Below are positions 18,848-27,077 of a DNA stretch of 64,000 nt, piece by piece. Under the pieces are notes generated by a model. The model searched no databases. It had not been told where the DNA came from and was given only the letters and a program-made list of their open reading frames with translations. The translations under genes and the position numbers were made by a program. Source of the DNA: DRQF01 sp964559135 (GTDB lineage Bacteria; Planctomycetota; GCA-002687715; DRQF01); the NCBI GenBank assembly GCA_964559135.1, contig CAZLGG010000003.1, positions 1 through 64,000 of the forward strand, given 5' to 3'. Numbering within the stretch: the stretch's first letter is position 1; every line of letters begins with the position of its first letter.

Positions 18848-20008
18848 ATGAGCGGTAACCCGACCCTCTATCTCGACAACTGCGCAACGACCCCCGTGGA
18901 CCCGCGCGTGCTCGAGGCCATGCTGCCGTATCTGCAAGAGCAGTTCGGGAACCCATCGAGCAAACACGCCTACGGATTCGAAGCCGCGGACGCCGTCGAG
19001 GAGGCCCGCGATGACGCAGCCCGCCTCATTCATTGTCGCGGGGACGAGATCGTGTGGACGAGCGGGGCCACGGAATCCACGAATCTGGCCCTCAAGGGAC
19101 TCTTTGCGGCGGGTGATGGTAAGCGAAACGGTCTCGTGACGGTGGCCACCGAGCACAAGGCGACGCTGGACGTGGCGAAATGGTTGGCGCGACAGGGAGC
19201 CGATGTGACGGTCCTTCCGGTGGACGAGGAGGGTTTGCTGGATCTGGACCGGCTCGCCGAAGCCGTGACTGAGAAGACTCTTGTCGTCTCGGTGATGGGC
19301 GTCAACAACGAGACCGGCGTCATCCAGGATTTGGAATCGATCGGTCGAATCGCTTCCGAAAAAGGGGCCTATTTCCACTGCGATGCGGCTCAGGCGTTCG
19401 GCAAGATGACCCTGGACGTGGAGGACTGCAGGATCGACCTCATGAGCGTTTCGGGACACAAAATCTATGCCCCGAAAGGCGTGGGGTTTCTCTACGTCCG
19501 CGGACGTGGGAAGAAGACCGTTGTCGCGGAGCTGATCCACGGCGGTGGGCATGAGAACGGACGACGGTCCGGAACCCTCAACGTCCCGGGGATCGTGGCC
19601 CTCGGCAAGGCAGCCCAGTTGGCGCGTGACGAACTCAAGGAGGAACAGGTGCGCCTCCGTCACATGAGGGACGCGCTCCATGCACGCCTCGAGGACGAAC
19701 TGGAAGGCATTTTTCTGAATGGTTCGCCGACCCGAAGGGTCGCCGGAACCTTGAACGTTTCCCTCCGAGGCGCCGACGCTCAGACCATCATGATGGCGTG
19801 TCCGCAATTGGCCATTTCGGCGGGGAGCGCTTGCAACGCGCAGAGCGTCGAGCCCAGCTACGTGTTGAAGGCGATGGGGTGCTCGACATCGAGGGCCCTT
19901 TCCGCCCTGCGTTTCGGTTTTGGACGATTCAATACCGATGAGGATGTAGAGCGAGCAGCGACTTGGGTGGTGGAGGCCGCCCGGGCGACGCGCGCTGGAC
20001 GGCGATGA
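18848..20008 (+). CDS. Cysteine desulfurase (NifS/IscS family)
   Basis: This 386-residue PLP enzyme removes sulfur from cysteine for Fe-S clusters and thiolation. Family motifs appear in order: YLDNCATTPVDPRVLEAM at the N-terminus, FGNPSSKHAYG, TSGATESTNLALKG, the HCDAAQAFGK Asp/Gln site, the PLP-lysine in SGHKIYAPKGVGFLY, and the catalytic Cys in AGSACNAQ. The Cys loop resembles group I (IscS/NifS). The start at 18848 immediately precedes the conserved N-terminal strand. It is divergent from ygfZ and followed after 33 bases by a HesB/IscA gene, so the pair acts in cluster building. No IscU scaffold gene is seen here. Confidence 0.93.
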   Translation: MSGNPTLYLDNCATTPVDPRVLEAMLPYLQEQFGNPSSKHAYGFEAADAVEEARDDAARLIHCRGDEIVWTSGATESTNLALKGLFAAGDGKRNGLVTVATEHKATLDVAKWLARQGADVTVLPVDEEGLLDLDRLAEAVTEKTLVVSVMGVNNETGVIQDLESIGRIASEKGAYFHCDAAQAFGKMTLDVEDCRIDLMSVSGHKIYAPKGVGFLYVRGRGKKTVVAELIHGGGHENGRRSGTLNVPGIVALGKAAQLARDELKEEQVRLRHMRDALHARLEDELEGIFLNGSPTRRVAGTLNVSLRGADAQTIMMACPQLAISAGSACNAQSVEPSYVLKAMGCSTSRALSALRFGFGRFNTDEDVERAATWVVEAARATRAGRR

Positions 20009-20041
20009 ACTCGCAGACTCGGTGAACGGAGCGAAGATCCC

Positions 20042-20365
20042 ATGATGATCGTGACGGACAAGGCGGCGGAGAAGATCCAGGCCCTTTTGAATGCGGAGGG
20101 CAAGGATACGACCCATGGACTCCGTATCGGTGTGAGGAGTGGCGGATGTTCGGGTTTCCAATATGAGATGGTGTTCGACGCGCCCAAGGAGGCCGACGAG
20201 GTCTTTTCCAACGGCGAGGCGAAGGTCCTCGTGGACAAGAAGAGTCTGTTGTTCGTGGACGGCTCGGTCCTCGATTACAACGAGGGGCTCACCAACGCCG
20301 GATTCGTGATTCGAAACCCCCAGGCCACGGACACCTGTGGCTGCGGGCAGTCGTTCTCGGTCTGA
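20042..20365 (+). CDS. A-type Fe-S carrier protein (HesB/IscA/ErpA)
   Basis: This 107-residue protein has the three conserved Cys of the family: one in RSGGCSGFQYEM and two in the C-terminal TCGCGQSFSV. The N-terminus IVTDKAAEKIQALL is typical. A-type carriers pass Fe-S clusters to target enzymes. It follows the cysteine desulfurase by 33 bases and is probably co-transcribed. Two adjacent ATG codons (20042 and 20045) are both possible starts. ErpA and IscA cannot be told apart from sequence alone. Confidence 0.93.
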   Translation: MMIVTDKAAEKIQALLNAEGKDTTHGLRIGVRSGGCSGFQYEMVFDAPKEADEVFSNGEAKVLVDKKSLLFVDGSVLDYNEGLTNAGFVIRNPQATDTCGCGQSFSV

Positions 20366-20430
20366 CGGGGCGGTTTCCCGGATTCGCCCCTTGAAACCGG
20401 CGCTTCCGGTCATAATATCCACAACGACTT

Positions 20431-20502
20431 GCGGGTGTAGCTCAGTGGTAGAGCACTGCCTTGCCAAGGCAGTTGTCGTGAGTTCAAATCTCATCACCCG
20501 CT
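20431..20502 (+). tRNA. tRNA-Gly (anticodon GCC)
   Basis: The acceptor stem GCGGGTG pairs with CACCCGC, with discriminator T. The D arm (GCTCAGTGGTAGAGC), anticodon stem CTGCC/GGCAG with loop TTGCCAA, and T arm GTGAG-TTCAAAT-CTCAT all pair. The anticodon GCC is at 20463-20465. The 3' CCA is not encoded. Confidence 0.97.
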
Positions 20503-20508
20503 CTCGAG

Positions 20509-20539
20509 CCCTCGGATTCCACCGATCCGAGGGTTTTTT
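20509..20539 (+). terminator. Rho-independent terminator after tRNA-Gly(GCC)
   Basis: A perfect nine-pair stem, CCCTCGGAT with ATCCGAGGG, closes a seven-base loop and is followed by six T residues. It begins seven bases after the tRNA and ends the tRNA transcript. Confidence 0.9.
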
Positions 20540-20622
20540 CATGGCCGGGCTCTCCACGGCGAGCCTCCTCCGACTGTCCCCCGGATTTCGCAAAGTGATT
20601 CGGTTGTCCGGAGATCACAGCC

Positions 20623-21798
20623 ATGCCCTTCTCGAGACAGCGCGCCCATGTCGGCCTATTCTTGCTCATCGGCGTCCTGGGATGCGCCGAGATCCCTCGT
20701 CGCGATTCCGCGACGGCCGCGCTGCGTTTGGCACGAGGGGAGATGCAGGCCGGTCGCTATCATCGTGCCGAGGCCGTCCTCGAGTCGTTGAGCCGATCTC
20801 GATCCGTGCCGCCGGAGGCCGAGCTGCTTCTCGGGCGATGCTTTCTCGAGACGGGAGAGGATGCCGCCGCGATGGAGTGCTTCTATCGGGCTGAAGAGGG
20901 AGCCGAGCGAAGCGGTGAACGGCCTGTCGCGTTCGCGGCGGCCCGGGCTCTCGGCATGATGGCCGAGAAGGAAGGACGGCGGCGCCTGGCTCTCGAGCAC
21001 TTCAACAGGGCGTTTCCCGGGGCCGGGTCGGAGTCGGCAAGGGATGATCTCGCCGTTCGAATGAGCCGTCTCGAGTGGGAGTTGGGCCGACCCCGCGAGG
21101 CGCGGGCCTACCTTTCCCGAGTGCGCGGCAGGAAGGGAGCGGCGTATCGAGAACTGTCTGCGCGGATGCAACGTGATGCGGCCCCTCCCAGGGTCACCCC
21201 GCCACCTCCCCGACGGGCTCCCGCGCAGCCGAAGTCTCACGCGCCCGAGATTCTCCCTCGTCGTCTTTGGCGCGCCGCCCCCGTTCTTGCAAGCGGCGAC
21301 CCCACGGCCATGACACCCATTCATCGCATCACTGTTCACCACGCCGCGGACGGTGATTCTCCTCCAACGACGATGGCACGTGCTGCCGCGAGACTGAGAA
21401 GCTATCAGGCCGACCATCAAGGTCGCAGAGGATGGGCCGACATCGGGTATCACTTCGTCATCGACGGGGCGGGACGCATCTGGGAGGGACGCCCCCTCCG
21501 CTGGCAGGGTGCGCATGCAGGGAACGCGGACCTGAACCGCGGAAATATCGGAATCTGTCTCATGGGCAATTTCGACCGGATCGAAGTGAGGGACGCTCAA
21601 GCGAAAAGCTTGGCGCGTCTTCTGGACTGGCTCCTTGGAACCTACGAGATCTCACCCCGCAATGTTCGCGGACATGGGGAACTCCTCCAGGACGTTCCCG
21701 GGCGGGGGACGGCTTGCCCGGGCGAGAATCTGATGAGATTCCTCTCCCGCTGGCGGAAGGAGAGGGACATGGTCGTCAGCGCTCGGAAAAGGGGATGA
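20623..21798 (+). CDS. Lipoprotein N-acetylmuramoyl-L-alanine amidase (amidase_2/PGRP) with TPR-like N-terminus
   Basis: The protein has 391 residues. A lipobox (LLIGVLGC, Cys near residue 21) marks a lipoprotein. Residues 30-185 form TPR-like helices (RAEAVLESL, LLLGRCFLETGE, ALEHFNRAF). A Pro-rich linker leads to the catalytic domain from about residue 225: VHHAADG supplies the first zinc His, then GYHFVIDGAGRIWEGRP, GAHAGNADLNRGNIGICLMGNF, RGHGEL with the second His, and TACPGENL with the zinc Cys. The family cuts the bond between muramic acid and L-Ala in peptidoglycan. The His-to-Cys spacing near the end is longer than usual. The 3' end overlaps the LysM gene tail to tail by 23 bases; both concern the cell wall. 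Confidence 0.85.
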   Translation: MPFSRQRAHVGLFLLIGVLGCAEIPRRDSATAALRLARGEMQAGRYHRAEAVLESLSRSRSVPPEAELLLGRCFLETGEDAAAMECFYRAEEGAERSGERPVAFAAARALGMMAEKEGRRRLALEHFNRAFPGAGSESARDDLAVRMSRLEWELGRPREARAYLSRVRGRKGAAYRELSARMQRDAAPPRVTPPPPRRAPAQPKSHAPEILPRRLWRAAPVLASGDPTAMTPIHRITVHHAADGDSPPTTMARAAARLRSYQADHQGRRGWADIGYHFVIDGAGRIWEGRPLRWQGAHAGNADLNRGNIGICLMGNFDRIEVRDAQAKSLARLLDWLLGTYEISPRNVRGHGELLQDVPGRGTACPGENLMRFLSRWRKERDMVVSARKRG

Positions 21799-22195
21799 CC
21801 AACTTCGTTCCCGAGGAAAGGAATCCTCCCGGGACGAGATCCGGATTCGCCCGAAACAGAAGCGGTTTCTTGGACGAGTCGCCGAAGAACTTGCGTGCCA
21901 GATCGTCCAGAGTGTCTCCGGGCTTCACCTCGTAGACGTAGTCGACGCCGTCGTTCTGCGCTCGCCGCTCCTCCGGAGTGAGGAGGTCCTTGTCGTCCAC
22001 GTTGATGTCGAGGAGCTTGGCGATATCCGGATCGACGGCGTTGTCGTCCTCCGGCAGCTCTCGTCGGATGTTGTTGTGTCGCCTCTGCTCGATCTCACCC
22101 TCGGTGCGGGAGCGGGACGACGTCATGAGGTCGACGGCGAATCCCGCGATCACGAGGATGGCTGCGACGATGAAGCCGAGTCCCAGTTTCTGCAT
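21776..22195 (-). CDS. Membrane-anchored LysM-domain protein
   Basis: The protein has 139 residues: a single N-terminal hydrophobic anchor (residues 4-26), a charged linker (about 30-85), and one LysM domain at residues 88-136 (YEVKPGDTLDDLARKFFGD, then LLFRANPDLV and the end LVIPF). LysM binds peptidoglycan. It lies 26 bases downstream of secDF and is probably its co-transcribed last gene, at a place where other bacteria would often have yajC upstream. The role could be to hold the translocon region against the wall, but that is inference. Confidence 0.85.
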   Translation of the reverse strand: MQKLGLGFIVAAILVIAGFAVDLMTSSRSRTEGEIEQRRHNNIRRELPEDDNAVDPDIAKLLDINVDDKDLLTPEERRAQNDGVDYVYEVKPGDTLDDLARKFFGDSSKKPLLFRANPDLVPGGFLSSGTKLVIPFSER

Positions 22196-22221
22196 GGCGC
22201 ACGTGACGCCGGCCCCTCCGC

Positions 22222-25032
22222 TCAGCCGGCGGTCGGGGCGGTGTCGCCTTTCTTGGTGATCCTCTTTTTTGACCCGGAGTCGCCCTTGCCCTTCGCCTCA
22301 AATTGCGTGAGCCAGACCAAAATGGGGCTGGCCACGAAGATCGAGGAGTAGGTGCCGACCACAACACCGATCATGAGGGTGAAGGCGAGGCCTTCCAGCG
22401 GGCTCTCGAGGCCGAGACTCGCGAAGAAGATCACCGCCACCACGATGAACGTCGTCAAGGACGTGAGGACGGTCCTCGACAAGGTCTGATTGATGCTTCG
22501 GTTGATGATGTCGCGGAACGATCCCTTGACGTTGCCGAGATTCTCTCGGATGCGGTCGAACACGACGATGGTGTCGTTCAGCGAGTAACCGATGATCGTC
22601 AAGAACCCGGCGATCACGTTGAGGGTGATGGGGACCGTCACGAGGTCGAACTCGTTGACGAAGATGACCACCCCCAAGGCGATCAGCACGTCATGAACGA
22701 GGGCGATCGTCGCCGCAAAGCCGTATTTGAGTTCTTTGAAGCGGAACCAGATGTAGGCCAGGATGAAGATCAAGGACATCAGCATGGCCTGAATGGCGGA
22801 TTTCTTGAGATCGGCCACGACGTTCGGGCCGAGGAAGCGGAGCTTCGGGAAGGGCGTGCTGGCGGTGATGTTCTTGTTCTCCGCCAGTTTTGCGAGGAGC
22901 GTGCTGCGTACCGCTTCCTCGCCGGTATCCACACCGCCCTGAATCCGCCACGCCAAACCCTTCTCGTCGACCGATTGGGCGTCTGGGGAACGGAACCCGG
23001 CGTCCGCCATCACACCGAGCAAGATCTGCTTGTCGGCAAGCGGCTTGGCGAGATGGACGGTCGCGGACCAGGTGCGATTCTGGGCGTCATATTGGACGTC
23101 CGTGAGCGGGTTGGGAACCAACTTGTCACCGAAGAGTCGTGTGAGTTCTTCCTGGATGGGTTGGTAGGGGTCATAGCCCTCGTCGGAGTCCTTGGGAGGC
23201 GGGGCGGCTTCCCAGTCGAGCTTGAGATCGACGAGCAAGGCACGGTCGCCTTCCGGATCGACGAGCGAGGCCTGGATATCCTTGAAGCGAGGCTTCCCGT
23301 TCTCGTCCTTCACGCCAAGAATCGGCTTTTCGATCTCGCCGACCTGGACGGGCGTGGTGAAGGCAAGACGCACGGACGTGCCGCCGTTGAAATCGAGCCC
23401 GTACTTCTCGCGCCCCGTGATGACGAACATCACCACGCCGAAGAGCATGAGGAGCGCCGAACCCGTGACGTAGACCTTCGCTTTTTTGAAGAAGTCGAAA
23501 TTGGGCTTCTTGAACAGGCGCATCATGCGCAGTTCCTTCACCCATCCCTTGGCGATGGCCGTCCCGAGGAGCGTTCGGGACACATAAAGGCCGGCGAACA
23601 TGGTGCAGATGATGCCCGTCATCATCGTGTACCCGAAACCCTTCACGGGGCCGGTGCCGTAGCGCACCAGGAAGGCCGCGACGATGAAGGTCGTCAGGTT
23701 GGCGTCGAAGATGGTGACGAACGCGCGATCGAAGCCGTTCTTCGCCGCGTGGACCAGCTTCTTACCCTTGTCGAGCTCTTCCCGGATGCGTTCGAAGATG
23801 AGGATGTTCGCATCCACGGCCATACCCACGGTGAGGACGAGGCCCGCGATGCCGGGGAGCGTGAGCGAGGCTTGAAGCAACATCAGGATCGCGAAGATCA
23901 TGACGAAGTTCACGACCATGGCCAGGATGGCCACGACGCCCGCCGCCCGGTAGTAGATGAGCATGAAGAGAATGACGAGCAACGAACCGACAATGAACGC
24001 CATTTCACCGCGTCCGACGGCCTTGGCGCCCAGGGTGGCCCCCACTTCATCCTGCGACTCCAAGATCGGCCGCAGCTTCAGTGACCCGGCCTGAAGGCAA
24101 TTCAAGAGCCAGTCCTGCTCCGTCTTCGTGTAGCCGCCGCCGCCACGCGAGATCTGGACGTTGTCCGAGAGTCTCTGGCGAATCGTGGCGGAACTCCAGA
24201 GTTCTCCGTTCAGAATGAGCGCCATCTGTCTGCCGACATAGTTGCCGGTATAGATCGAGAAGGGCGTTTGGCGGGCGGTCTTGATCTTGAAACTGACGGC
24301 TCGGCCGCCGTGTTCGTCGACGCTGCGCGAGGCGTCGAAGATGTCGCGGCCGGTGAATCCCGGGTTCTCGGGGTCGTAGCAGTATTCCGGATCCCAGTAT
24401 TCCGGTGCGAAATACATCCACTCGCCGGGAACCTCCCAGAGCTTTTCCTTCTTGAGCTGTTCGTATTCCTGAACCCGCTTTTGGTAACTGGCGTCCGATT
24501 CCTTGTCGCGACGCTCCGGCCGTTTCGGGAACCAGCGGAAACCATGCGGAGGGGTGTAGGGTTTCCCCTCCTTGAGCGCGGTCGTGCGTTCCTGGTCCAA
24601 CTGCGTCTGGTTGAAGACGACAGTCTTCTTCTCACCGTTCTCGTCGACGTATTCGACTTTGTCGCCCGCTTCGGCCTTGATCGCCAAGAGGAGCTCGCCC
24701 ACTTGCGTCATCCGGCGACGGATTTCGTCGGCCTGCTCCTTGGTGAAGTTCGGAAGCGTGATGACGATGCGATCTTCGCCCTCGCGTCGGACGTTGATGT
24801 CCTTGACGCCTTCCTTGTTGATGCGCTGGGAGATGACCGCGATGGTGTCGTCGACATCCTCCGCCGTAAAGGACTCCTTGGAGGAGCCCTCGACCGGCTG
24901 CACCTTGTAGGTGAGGATGGTGCCACCGCGAAGGTCGATGCCGAAGTTGATGTCGTTGGTGGAGATGATCACACCCGCCAGGGCGAGCACGACGAAGATC
25001 ACCGCGTAGCGCGAAACCAGGTTGGAGGTCAC
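22222..25032 (-). CDS. secDF: Fused protein translocase subunit SecDF
   Basis: This is a 936-residue single-chain SecD-SecF. SecD starts with TM1 and the D1 motif NFGIDLRGGT, followed by a long periplasmic P1 region (residues about 35-330). The SecD TM block 2-6 has GVVAILAMVVNF, GMAVDANILIFERIREE (the proton-relay D4-type motif) and TMMTGIICTMFAGL. SecF starts near residue 520 with YGLDFNGGTSVRLAF and ends with its own TM block (NVIAGFLTIIGYSLNDTIVVFDRIREN). SecDF uses the proton gradient to help SecYEG release exported proteins. It follows trmD and rplS on the same strand. The P1 domain contains an extra acidic/aromatic stretch (about residues 150-235) not typical of E. coli SecD. Confidence 0.95.
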   Translation of the reverse strand: MTSNLVSRYAVIFVVLALAGVIISTNDINFGIDLRGGTILTYKVQPVEGSSKESFTAEDVDDTIAVISQRINKEGVKDINVRREGEDRIVITLPNFTKEQADEIRRRMTQVGELLLAIKAEAGDKVEYVDENGEKKTVVFNQTQLDQERTTALKEGKPYTPPHGFRWFPKRPERRDKESDASYQKRVQEYEQLKKEKLWEVPGEWMYFAPEYWDPEYCYDPENPGFTGRDIFDASRSVDEHGGRAVSFKIKTARQTPFSIYTGNYVGRQMALILNGELWSSATIRQRLSDNVQISRGGGGYTKTEQDWLLNCLQAGSLKLRPILESQDEVGATLGAKAVGRGEMAFIVGSLLVILFMLIYYRAAGVVAILAMVVNFVMIFAILMLLQASLTLPGIAGLVLTVGMAVDANILIFERIREELDKGKKLVHAAKNGFDRAFVTIFDANLTTFIVAAFLVRYGTGPVKGFGYTMMTGIICTMFAGLYVSRTLLGTAIAKGWVKELRMMRLFKKPNFDFFKKAKVYVTGSALLMLFGVVMFVITGREKYGLDFNGGTSVRLAFTTPVQVGEIEKPILGVKDENGKPRFKDIQASLVDPEGDRALLVDLKLDWEAAPPPKDSDEGYDPYQPIQEELTRLFGDKLVPNPLTDVQYDAQNRTWSATVHLAKPLADKQILLGVMADAGFRSPDAQSVDEKGLAWRIQGGVDTGEEAVRSTLLAKLAENKNITASTPFPKLRFLGPNVVADLKKSAIQAMLMSLIFILAYIWFRFKELKYGFAATIALVHDVLIALGVVIFVNEFDLVTVPITLNVIAGFLTIIGYSLNDTIVVFDRIRENLGNVKGSFRDIINRSINQTLSRTVLTSLTTFIVVAVIFFASLGLESPLEGLAFTLMIGVVVGTYSSIFVASPILVWLTQFEAKGKGDSGSKKRITKKGDTAPTAG

Positions 25033-25120
25033 GATGGGGCTCCTTGAAGCCTAGGGTCCGGGACGATTGTGGGTGCGACGAGGCGCATTGCCTCGTCTCC
25101 AGTTTGGTGGCGGGACGTTC

Positions 25121-25486
25121 TCAGGCCTTGCGACCGCCCTTGGTATCCAGCTTTTCCTTCACACGGGTGGCCCGACCCACGCGATCCCTCAAGTAGTAGA
25201 GTTTGGCGCGATTGACATCGCCTCGCCTCACCACCGTGATGTCGTCGATGGTGGGCGCGTGCAGAGGGAAGACGCGCTCCACACCCTCGCCTTGGACGAT
25301 CCGTCGCACGATGATGCTCTCGGCGGGGCCGCGGCCGCGGCGAGAGATGACGGTGCCTTGAAAGACCTGGATGCGTTCCTTGCCGCCTTCCCGGATCTTC
25401 ACCTTCACGTCCACCGTGTCCCCGATGGAAAACTCGGGGATTTTCGGCTTGAGCCACTGCTGTTCGAGGTCGCTGAAGTTGTCCAT
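25121..25486 (-). CDS. rplS: 50S ribosomal protein L19
   Basis: With the start at 25486 the protein has 121 residues, the family's usual length. Motifs are PEFSIGDTVDVKVKIREG, RIQVFQGTVISRRGRG, the SIIVRRIVQGEGVERVFPLHAPTID block broken by Gly residues, and RAKLYYLRDRVGRATRVKE. L19 sits at the 30S-50S interface. An in-frame upstream ATG at 25552 would add 22 residues that do not resemble L19. The gene lies between trmD and secDF on one leftward transcript. rpsP and rimM, the usual partners, are not in this window. Confidence 0.97.
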   Translation of the reverse strand: MDNFSDLEQQWLKPKIPEFSIGDTVDVKVKIREGGKERIQVFQGTVISRRGRGPAESIIVRRIVQGEGVERVFPLHAPTIDDITVVRRGDVNRAKLYYLRDRVGRATRVKEKLDTKGGRKA

Positions 25487-25548
25487 GTCTCTGTCATTCC
25501 TAGACGCCTCGGGGCCGCCGAATTCGGCATCGGCCACCTCGAGGAGGT

Positions 25549-26262
25549 TCATCCCATGTCATCCTCGCAATCCGGACTTCCGGATGCGTCGAGGTCCGGT
25601 CGGCGTTCACCCGTTCTCTTTTGCGCCTCGTGCCGCCGCCAAGCGGCAATGGCCGCGTGGTCGCCGGAGCGAAGAACCTCGGGAACGGACATTCCTCTAA
25701 ACTCCTCTGGCCGCGTGTAATGCGGGTGATCGAGAAGCCCGTCGAGAAACGACTCCCGCAGTGCGGATTCCGCATCTCCGAGAACGCCGGGCAGGAGTCT
25801 AACGATGGAATCCACCAGGACCAACGCCGGAAGTTCGCCTCCCGTCAAGACATAGTCACCCAGGGAGATCTCCCGGATCGGCAGTCCCCGACGCACCCTC
25901 TCGTCGAAGCCTTCGTAGTGGCCCGCGAGCAATACGAGATGAGGACAAACACTCAAACTCTTGGCTAGGGCTTGGGAATAGGGTTTCCCCTGGGGCGACA
26001 GCATGATCAGGGGGGGCCAGGTCGATGGCTCGGAACCGAGAAGATCTTCAAGGCACCGAAAGATGGGCTCGGGTTTCAGGACCATCCCGGGACCGCCGCC
26101 GAACGGCCGGTCGTCCACCTTGCGGTGGAAGCCCTCCGCGTGGTCTCTCCAGTTGTGGAGGTGGTAGCTGGCCAGCCCTTTTCTGCGGGCGAGCCCGAGC
26201 ATGCTGGTCCCGAGAAAGCCCTCGAACATCTCGGGGAAAAGGGTCAGGATGTCGAAGCGCAT
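25549..26262 (-). CDS. trmD: tRNA (guanine-N1-)-methyltransferase
   Basis: The protein has 237 residues. It begins MRFDILTLFPEMFEGFL, then carries VDDRPFGGGPGMVLKPEPI, the trefoil-knot SAM site LLAGHYEGFDERVR followed by EISLGDYVLTGGELPALVLVD, and the C-terminal DHPHYTRPEEFRG and VPEVLRSGDH. It methylates G37 of tRNAs reading CNN codons and prevents frameshifting. It is the first gene of the leftward trmD-rplS-secDF set and is divergent from ribE. The gap to rplS is 62 bases. Confidence 0.97.
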   Translation of the reverse strand: MRFDILTLFPEMFEGFLGTSMLGLARRKGLASYHLHNWRDHAEGFHRKVDDRPFGGGPGMVLKPEPIFRCLEDLLGSEPSTWPPLIMLSPQGKPYSQALAKSLSVCPHLVLLAGHYEGFDERVRRGLPIREISLGDYVLTGGELPALVLVDSIVRLLPGVLGDAESALRESFLDGLLDHPHYTRPEEFRGMSVPEVLRSGDHAAIAAWRRHEAQKRTGERRPDLDASGSPDCEDDMG

Positions 26263-26444
26263 GGGGTTCCTCGGTCCCGGCCCCTCCGGACCGGCGCGGG
26301 GCGAAAAGACGCCGGGTGACAGGGCGCCGAATAGGGCCCGGGACCTACCCGGGGTTTCGAGCCTCGTTTCTGATAAAGATCCCCTGCCGAGGGCGCAAGG
26401 AAAAAGTGGAGTTCAGCGCGGCGCTGTCTCCCGGGAGAATGGAC

Positions 26445-27077
26445 ATGTTCACGGGTATCGTGGAGGGCCTGCGCCCCGTCGTCGCGGCCGACTTCGGGGA
26501 AGAGGGGCTGAGTTTGACTGTCGATCTGGGCGAGCTGGCCGACGGTGTCCATGTGGGGGACAGCATCGCCGTGGACGGTTGCTGTCTCACCGTGACTGAG
26601 CTTTCCGGCGTCCGGGCCTCGTTTCATGCGGCCCGCGAGACCCTTGGGCTCACGACTCTGGCGACCATGAAGGCGGATGCCCGTGTCAATATCGAACGGG
26701 CCGTTGCCCTGGGAGATCGTCTGGGGGGGCACTTGGTTTCGGGCCATGTCGACGGGATGGGAGAGGTGGTGGAGGTCCGGCCGGAGTCGAGCCAAACCTG
26801 GATGACGTTTCGGTTGGCGGATCGGCTTTTTGCCCAGACCCTCCTCAAGGGTTCGGTGGCGTTGGATGGGGTCAGCCTCACCATCACGGACAAACGTGAA
26901 GCATGCATCTCGGTGGCTCTCATTCCCCATACGCTGGAAGTGACGACACTCGGTTCGAAGAAGAAAGGGGATCTCGTGAACGTCGAGACGGACATGATGG
27001 GCAAGTGGATCTTGGAGCGCCTGGGACCCATGCTCGAGGACCTGGAGACGCGCATCCATGGGCGCAACGAATCATGA
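26445..27077 (+). CDS. ribE: Riboflavin synthase, alpha chain
   Basis: The 210-residue protein starts with the invariant MFTGIVEG. The start at 26445 is preferred because GGGAG sits seven bases before it, while an ATG at 26439 leaves no spacing. It shows the two lumazine-binding half-repeats: GDSIAVDGCCLTVTEL with LGDRLGGHLVSGHVDG, then LKGSVALDGVSLTITD with the C-terminal VNVETDMMGKW. It dismutates two 6,7-dimethyl-8-ribityllumazine molecules to riboflavin. Its stop overlaps the trpS ATG by four bases. No FMN riboswitch was recognised upstream. Confidence 0.95.
   Translation: MFTGIVEGLRPVVAADFGEEGLSLTVDLGELADGVHVGDSIAVDGCCLTVTELSGVRASFHAARETLGLTTLATMKADARVNIERAVALGDRLGGHLVSGHVDGMGEVVEVRPESSQTWMTFRLADRLFAQTLLKGSVALDGVSLTITDKREACISVALIPHTLEVTTLGSKKKGDLVNVETDMMGKWILERLGPMLEDLETRIHGRNES

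Noticed and set aside
22303..24084. Long open frame opposite secDF (593 codons)
   Set aside because: It is the antisense of secDF in GC-rich DNA, with a His/Glu/Asp-heavy composition and no recognisable domain.
26263..26444. Possible FMN riboswitch upstream of ribE
   Set aside because: The gap has GC-rich repeats but none of the conserved FMN-element blocks (AGGGTGAAATTCCC-like or ACCGGCGGT-like) could be found.
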